A stretch of 26,237 bases of DNA from CAZNVB01 sp964651495 (GTDB lineage: Bacteria > Acidobacteriota > Aminicenantia > Aminicenantales > UBA8522): assembly GCA_964651495.1 (NCBI GenBank), contig CAZYWP010000032.1, forward strand, positions 1-26,237, given 5' to 3'. The position numbers and the translations under genes are program-made. Below the pieces are notes generated by a model. That model did no database searches. It was given only the letters and a program-made list of their open reading frames with translations, and was not told where the DNA came from. Below, piece after piece: positions 6,733 through 13,454 of this stretch (its first letter is position 1; each line of letters starts with the position of its first letter).

Positions 6733-7881
6733 ATGATACCACCCCACGGCGGAAAGCTCGTGGACAGAGTCCTGAAAGGGGCGCCGAGAGAGGAAATCCT
6801 CGCCGGCCTGAAGTGCCTGCCGGTTCTGGCCATCGATGACGACACTGTCTCCGATGTAGAAAACATTGCCACTGGCGTATTTTCGCCCCTCGAGGGATTC
6901 ATGGGCCGGGCCGATTTCTGCAACGTCCTTAACGAGATGCGGCTGCGGAACGACCTTCCCTGGACCGTCCCGATTGTTCTTGACGCCGGCCGCGATGAGG
7001 CGGAGAAGCTCAATGAAGGAACGGACGTTCTTCTGGCCAGCGACGGGGGACGGCCGGTGGCGGTTCTGCACCTGGAAGAAAAATATGATTATAATAAAGA
7101 CGAGCTGGCGGAAAAGGTATTCCTGACGCGGGACAAAGCCCATCCCGGGGTGGCCAAGGTCGCCCGGATGAAGGATATCCTGCTGGCTGGGCCCGTCGAC
7201 CTGATCGAGATCTCTCCCACCCCGTTCGACAGGTACAAGCTCAGCCCCAAGGAGACGAGGATTCTGTTTAAAGAAAAGGGCTGGAAGACGATCGTTGCCT
7301 TTCAGACGAGGAATACCCCCCACATCGGCCATGAGTATGTCCAGAAGACGGCTCTGACTTTCACCGACGGCATTTTCGTCAACCCGGTGATCGGGAGGAA
7401 GAAAAAGGGGGATTTCAAGGACGAGGTCATCCTGGCCTCCTATGACGAGCTGATCAAATACTATTACCTCAAAGAGCGGGCGGTGATGGCCATCCTCCAG
7501 ATGGAGATGCGCTATGCCGGCCCCCGGGAGGCGATCTTCCACGCCATCGCCCGGAAGAATTTCGGCTGCACCCACATCATCATCGGCCGGGACCACGCCG
7601 GCGTGGGCAGCTACTATCACCCTTACGCGGCCCAGGACATCTTCGAGGAGTTCCCCGACCTGGGGATCGCGCCGCTTTTTTTCAAGGCCTTTTACTACTG
7701 CAAAAAATGCCAATCAGTGGTCAATGAAAAAATCTGTCCCCACCCCCCCGGGGACCAGATCCAGTTCAGCGGGACGAAAATCAGGGACCTGCTGGTGAAG
7801 GGCGAGATCCCGCCGGCCGAGCTGATGCGGCCCGAAGTGGCCAGGGTCATCATGAAGTTCGAGAATCCGTTCGTCGAATGA
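6733..7881 (+). CDS. sat: Sulfate adenylyltransferase (ATP sulfurylase)
   Basis: Converts ATP and sulfate into adenylylsulfate (APS) and pyrophosphate. The start ATG 6733 follows GGAGGAGA at 6723-6730 and gives 382 aa; an upstream TTG reading lacks a ribosome binding site. An N-terminal PUA-like region (about 1-155) precedes the catalytic domain, which shows QTRNTPHIGHE (191-201; the family usually has QTRNPxHxxHE) and GRDHAGVG (285-292; usually GRDHAGPG). Near the C-terminus Cys323, Cys326 and Cys335 (CKKC and CPH) fit the zinc site of the single-chain bacterial/archaeal Sat type. There is no fused APS kinase domain; that enzyme is encoded two genes downstream. With no APS or PAPS reductase in the window, a role in PAPS supply is more likely than dissimilatory sulfate reduction, but this is inference. 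Confidence 0.95.
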   Translation: MIPPHGGKLVDRVLKGAPREEILAGLKCLPVLAIDDDTVSDVENIATGVFSPLEGFMGRADFCNVLNEMRLRNDLPWTVPIVLDAGRDEAEKLNEGTDVLLASDGGRPVAVLHLEEKYDYNKDELAEKVFLTRDKAHPGVAKVARMKDILLAGPVDLIEISPTPFDRYKLSPKETRILFKEKGWKTIVAFQTRNTPHIGHEYVQKTALTFTDGIFVNPVIGRKKKGDFKDEVILASYDELIKYYYLKERAVMAILQMEMRYAGPREAIFHAIARKNFGCTHIIIGRDHAGVGSYYHPYAAQDIFEEFPDLGIAPLFFKAFYYCKKCQSVVNEKICPHPPGDQIQFSGTKIRDLLVKGEIPPAELMRPEVARVIMKFENPFVE

Positions 7882-7901
7882 GCTTAGGATAGAGACGGCG
7901 A

Positions 7902-9275
7902 ATGAACATAGATAAGAAACTTTTGGTCGTCGGGCTGGACAGCGCCCCCGGCGAAATAGTCTTCGACCGGAGCAGCGAGCTCCCCGTCCTGCGCGGGCTG
8001 ATGGAGAACGGACGACACGGCAGATTGCGCAGCTCCGACCCCCCGATCACCATCCCCGCCTGGATGGTGATGGCCACGGGGAAGGACGCCGGCCGGCTTG
8101 GCCTCTACGGCTTCCGCCACCGCACCGGCTACTCTTATGATAAAATGTGGATCGCCACCTCCAAGTCGATCAAGGAAAGGGCTGTCTGGGACATCATCGG
8201 CGACGCCGGCGGACGGAGCTGTCTCGTCAGCGTGCCGCCGAGCTACCCGCCCCATCCCGTACCGGGAAACCTGGTCTCCTGCTTCATCACCCCCGACAAC
8301 GAAAAGGAATACACCTATCCGGCGGAGCTGCGCCGGGAGATCGAGGAAAAATTCGGGCCCTACATGTTCGACGTCGAGTTCCGGACCGAGGACAAGGAAG
8401 AGCTTCTCCAGGGCATCTATAAAATGACCGAGAAGAGGTTTGAGGTTCTGAACTATCTCGCCCGGGAGAAGCCCTGGAACCTATTCTGGTTCGTCGAGAT
8501 CGGCGTCGACCGGGTCCAGCACGGCTTCTGGAAGTACATGGACTCCGGGCACCATCTGTATGTCCAGGGGAATCCCTACGAAGACGCCATCATCGATTAT
8601 TACAAATACCTGGACCAGAAGATTGGCAAGCTCGTCGAGACCTGCGGCAAGAATACCATTGTCCTCGTGGTCTCCGACCACGGCGCCAAGCGGATGAAGG
8701 GCGCGTTCTGCATCAACGAGTGGCTGATCGAAGAAGGCGACCTGGTCCTCAAGGAGACCCCGCAGAAGCCTGAGTCGATCGAGAAGCTGGCCGTCGATTG
8801 GCCCAGGACCAGGGCGTGGGCCTGGGGCGGCTACTATGCCCGGATTTTCCTGAACGTGGAGGGCCGGGAGCCGCAGGGCATCATCAAGCCCGAAGATTAT
8901 GAGAGAGAGCGGGACCTTTTAGCCGAGAGAATCATGCGCCTGCGCGGCCCCGGCGGCGAAAAATGGGACACCCGGATCATCAAGCCCCAGGAATATTTCA
9001 GCGAAGCGCGGGGCGAATATCCGGACTTGATGGTCTACTTCGACGACCTTTACTGGCGGTCGGCGGGCACCCTCGGTCACGGGGCCAAGTTCCTGAGCGA
9101 AAACGACACCGGCCCCGACGACGCCGTCCACGCCCAGGAGGGCATGTACATTCTCTATGATCCGGAGAACAAAGGGTCAGGCCGGAAAGATGCCGACATC
9201 ATCGATATCGCGCCCACGATCCTTCACCGGCTGGGCAGCGCGATTCCCGGAGATCTCAGAGGAAAAATCCTGTAA
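7902..9275 (+). CDS. Alkaline-phosphatase-superfamily type I phosphodiesterase
   Basis: A 457-aa protein of the type I phosphodiesterase/nucleotide pyrophosphatase group. The full two-metal site is visible: Asp13 (GLDSA), the nucleophile Thr50 (ITIPAW), Asp203 and His207 (VDRVQHGFW), Asp259 and His260 (SDHGAK), and His410 (DAVHAQEG). The region between Thr50 and residue 71 (TGKDAGRLGLYGF) is typical of the group. There is no signal peptide or membrane helix, so it should act in the cytoplasm. It lies between sat (20 bp upstream) and the APS kinase gene (10 bp downstream). That position suggests a nucleotide substrate such as APS, PAPS or PAP, or a sulfo- or phospho-ester made by the pathway. 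The substrate cannot be read from sequence. Confidence 0.88.
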   Translation: MNIDKKLLVVGLDSAPGEIVFDRSSELPVLRGLMENGRHGRLRSSDPPITIPAWMVMATGKDAGRLGLYGFRHRTGYSYDKMWIATSKSIKERAVWDIIGDAGGRSCLVSVPPSYPPHPVPGNLVSCFITPDNEKEYTYPAELRREIEEKFGPYMFDVEFRTEDKEELLQGIYKMTEKRFEVLNYLAREKPWNLFWFVEIGVDRVQHGFWKYMDSGHHLYVQGNPYEDAIIDYYKYLDQKIGKLVETCGKNTIVLVVSDHGAKRMKGAFCINEWLIEEGDLVLKETPQKPESIEKLAVDWPRTRAWAWGGYYARIFLNVEGREPQGIIKPEDYERERDLLAERIMRLRGPGGEKWDTRIIKPQEYFSEARGEYPDLMVYFDDLYWRSAGTLGHGAKFLSENDTGPDDAVHAQEGMYILYDPENKGSGRKDADIIDIAPTILHRLGSAIPGDLRGKIL

Positions 9276-9285
9276 GGAGGAGTTG

Positions 9286-9834
9286 TTGACCAGACCTCAA
9301 ACGAATTGCGACCAGAGAGGGTTCACCCTGTGGTTTACGGGCTTGCCCTGCTCGGGAAAATCGGTCGTCGCCGACGGGGTGGCAGAGATTCTCCGCGGGC
9401 GGGGGCTGAGAGTGGAGCGGCTCGACGGGGATATCGTCCGCCAGGACCTGACCCGCGACCTGGGTTTCTCCCGGGAAGACCGGAACGAAAACATCCGCCG
9501 GGTCACGTTTGTGGCCAAGCTCCTGACGCGGAACGGCGTCGCCGTCCTGACCTCGTTTATCTCTCCCTATCGTGAGATCCGGGCGCGGTCCCGGCGGGAG
9601 ATCGGAAATTATATTGAAGTCTATGCCAAGTGCCCCCTGGAAGTCTGTATCCGGCGGGATGTCAAGGGCATGTATCAAAAGGCGATTCGGGGAGAGATCA
9701 AGGAATTCACCGGAGTTTCCGACCCGTATGAGGAGCCCGAGAACCCCGAAATCCTTCTGGAGACGGATAAAGAGACGCTGGAGGAGAGCGTTCAGAAAGT
9801 GCTCCGCAGTCTCGAGGAGCTGGGCTATCTCTGA
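9286..9834 (+). CDS. cysC: Adenylylsulfate (APS) kinase
   Basis: Phosphorylates APS at the 3'-OH to give PAPS, the sulfate donor for sulfotransferases. The start is taken as TTG 9286, because GGAGG at 9276-9280 lies 5 nt upstream and directly after the phosphodiesterase stop; no ATG is available before the P-loop. This gives 182 aa, a normal size. Motifs are Walker A GLPCSGKS (19-26), the DGD of the substrate site (47-49), DLGFSREDRNENIRR (58-72) and FISPY (91-95), whose Ser is conserved in the family. The tail ends in LEELGYL, similar to the ALGYID end of the RHH protein. With sat it completes the two-step route from sulfate to PAPS. Confidence 0.95.
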   Translation: MTRPQTNCDQRGFTLWFTGLPCSGKSVVADGVAEILRGRGLRVERLDGDIVRQDLTRDLGFSREDRNENIRRVTFVAKLLTRNGVAVLTSFISPYREIRARSRREIGNYIEVYAKCPLEVCIRRDVKGMYQKAIRGEIKEFTGVSDPYEEPENPEILLETDKETLEESVQKVLRSLEELGYL

Positions 9835-9878
9835 GATGTGTGCGCAGCGATTCCATTTTCCAAAATGCTGAGGGAAAA

Positions 9879-10835
9879 ATGAAGTCCTACCTGGTGACCG
9901 GAGGGGCGGGTTTTATCGGCTCCCATATTGTCGAAGAGCTGGTCGGACGGGGAGAAAAAGTCCGGGTTCTGGACAATTTTCTCACCGGCAAGCGGGAAAA
10001 CATCGCGCCTTTCTTAGACAGGATCGAGCTCATCGAGGGCGATATTCGAGATCCTGAGACCTGCCGCCGGGCCGTCGAGGGCATGAATTACGTCCTCCAT
10101 CAGGCGGCGCTTCCCTCCGTGCCCCGGTCGATCGAGGACCCGCTCCTGACAAACGAAATCAACGTCAACGGCACCCTGAACATGCTCTGGGCGTCTGTGG
10201 GGGCCGGGATCAAAAGGTTCGTCTTCGCGTCTTCCTCCTCGGTATACGGGGATGACGAGAGGCTTCCCCAGAAAGAGGGACATGAGGGCCGGCCCCTCTC
10301 GCCCTACGCTCTGAGCAAGCTCATCGGTGAAAAATACGGCCGGCTTTTCTGCATGGTTTACGGTCTGGAGGTCATCGCCCTCCGCTATTTCAATATCTTC
10401 GGCCCGCGCCAGGACCCCTTTTCTCAGTATGCGGCCGCCATCCCGCTGTTTATCACCAAAATCATCGCCGGGGAGAGGCCGCTAATTTTCGGCGACGGCG
10501 AGCAGTCCAGAGATTTCACCTATGTCTCCAATGTCGTCGGGGCCAACCTGCGGGCGGCCCATGCGCCGGCCGAAGCGGCCGGCGGCGTTTATAACATCGC
10601 CTGCGGCGAGCGGACGACGGTCAATACCCTTGCGGCCGAAATCAACCGGCTCGCCGGCACTTCGGTCGTGGCGGTTCATGCCGACCCGCGGCCGGGAGAT
10701 ATCCGCCATTCGTTTGCCGACATCAGCCGGGCCAGGGAAGTCATGGGCTTCGATCCCCAGGTCAGCTTCAAGGACGGGTTGAAAAGGACGGTCGCCTGGC
10801 GCAGGGAAAGGAGTTCACATGAGCCGCGAATATGA
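9879..10835 (+). CDS. NAD-dependent UDP-sugar epimerase (UDP-GlcNAc 4-epimerase-like)
   Basis: An extended short-chain dehydrogenase of 318 aa. The start ATG 9879 follows TGAGGGA; an earlier in-frame start at 9840 has no ribosome binding site. It shows the NAD-binding GGAGFIG (8-14), SSSSVYG (118-124), the catalytic pair Tyr143/Lys147 in YALSK, and RYFNIFGPRQDP (169-180). The block HQAALPSVPRSIEDP resembles WbpP-type UDP-N-acetylhexosamine 4-epimerases more than GalE. It overlaps the following WbpA-like dehydrogenase by 17 bp, which fits a UDP-GlcNAc/UDP-GalNAc-uronate route. UDP-glucuronate 4-epimerase or GalE activity remain possible. Confidence 0.88.
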   Translation: MKSYLVTGGAGFIGSHIVEELVGRGEKVRVLDNFLTGKRENIAPFLDRIELIEGDIRDPETCRRAVEGMNYVLHQAALPSVPRSIEDPLLTNEINVNGTLNMLWASVGAGIKRFVFASSSSVYGDDERLPQKEGHEGRPLSPYALSKLIGEKYGRLFCMVYGLEVIALRYFNIFGPRQDPFSQYAAAIPLFITKIIAGERPLIFGDGEQSRDFTYVSNVVGANLRAAHAPAEAAGGVYNIACGERTTVNTLAAEINRLAGTSVVAVHADPRPGDIRHSFADISRAREVMGFDPQVSFKDGLKRTVAWRRERSSHEPRI

Positions 10836-12138
10836 AGCCTTGGTAAAGAAAATCAGAGAGCATCGGGCGTGCGTCGGCGTCATCGGCCTGGGCTATGTGG
10901 GACTTCCCCTGGCTAAGCTCTTTCTCCATAAAGGCTTTGACGTCATCGGGTTCGATATCGACCCGAATAAAATCGCTTCCCTGAATCGGGGACAAAGCTA
11001 CATCCGGCACATCTCGACCGGCGAGCTGAAAGGCTTCCTGGCGAAGCGAAAGTTCAAAGCGACAACCGATTTCTCTCTTCTTCGCAGCGCGGACGTCATC
11101 ATCATCTGCGTCCCCACACCCTTGGATTCCCACAAGAACCCCGACCTCAGTTTCGTCCTCCGGACAACGGATACGATTTCACAGAACCTGAGGAAAGGAC
11201 AGCTCGTCATCCTCGAGAGCACGACCTATCCCGGAACCACGGAAGAGGAAATGATGCCGATTCTCCAAAACCGGGGGCTTCGGGCGGGGAAGGACTTCTT
11301 CCTCGCTTTTTCTCCCGAGAGAGAGGACCCCGGAAACAAGGATTATACGACCGCGATGATCCCCAAGGTCGTGGGTGGCCTGACCGCTGGCTGCCGTCAT
11401 CTGTCCAAAGTGCTGTATGATCAAATCTTCGAAAAAACAGTGCCCGTCTCATCGCCTCAGGTGGCTGAAGCCGTCAAGCTGCTCGAGAACATCTTCCGGT
11501 CGGTCAACATCGCCCTGGTCAACGAGCTCAAGATCATCTTTGAAAGAATGGGGATCGATGTTTGGGAGGTCATTAAGGCCGCCTCGACAAAACCGTTCGG
11601 TTTCATGCCTTTCTATCCCGGCCCGGGACTGGGGGGACACTGTATTCCGATTGACCCCTTCTACCTGACCTGGAAAGCCAAGGAGGTCGATTACCAGACC
11701 AAGTTCATCGAGCTAGCCGGGGAGATCAATACCCGGATGCCCTATTACGTGGTGAATAAGACTATCGAGGCCCTCAACCAAAAGGGAAAATCCATTCGCG
11801 GCGCCAGAGTCCTGGTTTTGGGGATCGCCTACAAGAGAGACATCGACGACCAGCGGGAATCCCCCTCGCTTAAAATTATCAGCATTCTCCTGGAAAAGGG
11901 GGCCAGGGTTGCCTACCACGACCCCTATGTTCCCCGTTCTTCCGGGCACCGGGAGTATCCGAACTTCGACCTGAAGTCGGTCCCCCTGACGGCGAAAAGG
12001 CTGAAAGGCAGCGATGCCGTCATCATCGCCACCGACCATTCCGCCTTTGACTATGCCTGGATCGTCAGGAACGCGCCGCTCGTCGTGGACACGCGGAACG
12101 CCGTCAAGCGAAAAAGGAAAAACGTGATCAAGGCCTAA
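10819..12138 (+). CDS. UDP-N-acetylhexosamine 6-dehydrogenase (WbpA/TviB-like)
   Basis: NAD-dependent oxidation of the C6 hydroxyl of a UDP-N-acetylhexosamine to the uronic acid. It has 439 aa. The N-terminal Rossmann domain has GLGYVG (23-28), STTYPGTTEE (134-143) follows, and the catalytic Cys275 sits in GPGLGGHCIPIDPFYL. The GGHCIPIDP form is typical of the WbpA/WecC/TviB branch, whereas UDP-glucose dehydrogenases have GGSCFPKD. The C-terminal domain contains GIAYKRDIDDQRESPS. It starts 17 bp inside the upstream epimerase gene. Product use is inferred: uronic acids for capsule, O-antigen or exopolysaccharide. Confidence 0.92.
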   Translation: MSREYEALVKKIREHRACVGVIGLGYVGLPLAKLFLHKGFDVIGFDIDPNKIASLNRGQSYIRHISTGELKGFLAKRKFKATTDFSLLRSADVIIICVPTPLDSHKNPDLSFVLRTTDTISQNLRKGQLVILESTTYPGTTEEEMMPILQNRGLRAGKDFFLAFSPEREDPGNKDYTTAMIPKVVGGLTAGCRHLSKVLYDQIFEKTVPVSSPQVAEAVKLLENIFRSVNIALVNELKIIFERMGIDVWEVIKAASTKPFGFMPFYPGPGLGGHCIPIDPFYLTWKAKEVDYQTKFIELAGEINTRMPYYVVNKTIEALNQKGKSIRGARVLVLGIAYKRDIDDQRESPSLKIISILLEKGARVAYHDPYVPRSSGHREYPNFDLKSVPLTAKRLKGSDAVIIATDHSAFDYAWIVRNAPLVVDTRNAVKRKRKNVIKA

Positions 12139-12149
12139 AGGAGCTGAGC

Positions 12150-13454
12150 ATGAAAATCGCCGTGATCGGAACAGGATACGTGGGGCTGGTGACGGCCGCC
12201 GGCCTGGCCGAGCTCGGCCATCAGGTCATCGGCACGGACAAGGACACCGATAAAATCGGGAAAATCAGGCAGGGGATCGTGCCCATCTACGAGCCCGGGC
12301 TGGAGGAACTTCTCGCCGCCAACGTCAAGACGGGCCGGCTCACCTTCAGTCCCGACCTCGACAGGACCATCCGGGAGAGCGACGTCATTTTCGTCTGCGT
12401 GGGCACGCCCCAGCACGACGACGGGAGCGCCGACATGAGCCAGATCGAGGAGGTCTCGCGCCAGATCGCCGAGAACCTCGACCGCTACAAGCTGGTGGTC
12501 GAGAAAAGCACAGTCCCGGTCAAGACCTCATTCTGGATCAAGCGGACCATCGGACTCTACAAAAAGACCGACAGCGTCTGCGACATCGCCTCGAACCCCG
12601 AGTTCCTACGCGAAGGCTCGGCCGTCTCCGACTTCCTCAACCCCGACCGCATCATCGTCGGCGTGGAGACGGACAGGGCGAGGGATATCCTCTGCGGCAT
12701 CTACGACAAGTTCCGCGACCGTCTCGTGGTCACCAACATCGACACGGCCGAGCTGATCAAGCACGCCTCCAATTCCTTCCTGGCCCTCAAGATCTCTTAC
12801 ATCAACCTCATCTCCAACATCTGCGAGAAGACGGAGGCCGATGTCGAGCGGGTGGCCGAGGGGATGGGGCTCGACCCGCGGATCGGCCGGCGCTTCCTCA
12901 AGGCGGGGATCGGCTACGGGGGTTCCTGCTTCCCGAAAGATATCAAGGCCCTGGTCAAGATCGGAGAAGACCTGGGCGTGGATATGAGCCTCCTCAAGGA
13001 GGCCGACCGCATCAATTTTGACCGGGTCCGGGTCCTGGTCGACAAGGTCAAGCAGGCCCTCTGGATCCTCAAGGACAAGAAAATCGCCCTCCTCGGTCTG
13101 GCCTTCAAGCCCGACACCGACGACATCCGGGAAGCACCGAGTATCCGGGCGATCAGGGAACTGAGCCGTGAAGGCGCGCGTCTTCGCCTCTATGACCCGC
13201 AGGCCATGGATAACATGAAGCAGCTCTTCCCGGAAGATCCGGCGCGGATGGTGTACTGCTCTTCGCCGGAACAGGCCTCGGAAGGGGCGAACGCCCTGCT
13301 GATCCTGACCGAATGGGAGGAGTTTGCCCGTCTCGACTTGAAGAAACTCAAAAAAGCCATGGCCAACCCGATCATCGTCGACGGGAGGAATGTGCTGGAC
13401 CGCGACGCGGTGATAAAGCTCGGGTTCGAGTACTACTCGGTCGGCCGCAAATAA
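12150..13454 (+). CDS. ugd: UDP-glucose 6-dehydrogenase
   Basis: Oxidises UDP-glucose to UDP-glucuronate with two NAD+. It has 434 aa. Features are GTGYVG (7-12), YEPGLEELL (47-55), SNPEFLREGSA (148-158), Lys204 in IKHASNSFLA, and the catalytic Cys260 in GYGGSCFPKD. The start follows AAGGAG and lies 11 bp after the WbpA-like gene. It is a different branch from that neighbour, so the pair would make two kinds of UDP-uronate. The last 22 bp overlap, tail to tail, the end of the glycoside hydrolase-like gene on the other strand. No terminator hairpin is visible there. Confidence 0.95.
   Translation: MKIAVIGTGYVGLVTAAGLAELGHQVIGTDKDTDKIGKIRQGIVPIYEPGLEELLAANVKTGRLTFSPDLDRTIRESDVIFVCVGTPQHDDGSADMSQIEEVSRQIAENLDRYKLVVEKSTVPVKTSFWIKRTIGLYKKTDSVCDIASNPEFLREGSAVSDFLNPDRIIVGVETDRARDILCGIYDKFRDRLVVTNIDTAELIKHASNSFLALKISYINLISNICEKTEADVERVAEGMGLDPRIGRRFLKAGIGYGGSCFPKDIKALVKIGEDLGVDMSLLKEADRINFDRVRVLVDKVKQALWILKDKKIALLGLAFKPDTDDIREAPSIRAIRELSREGARLRLYDPQAMDNMKQLFPEDPARMVYCSSPEQASEGANALLILTEWEEFARLDLKKLKKAMANPIIVDGRNVLDRDAVIKLGFEYYSVGRK

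Noticed and set aside
6715..7713. Minus-strand open frame opposite sat
   Set aside because: Sat carries all family motifs on the plus strand; the antisense frame has no recognisable domain.
9157..9285. N-terminal extension of APS kinase
   Set aside because: It lies inside the phosphodiesterase coding region; GGAGG and TTG 9286 give a normal-length enzyme.
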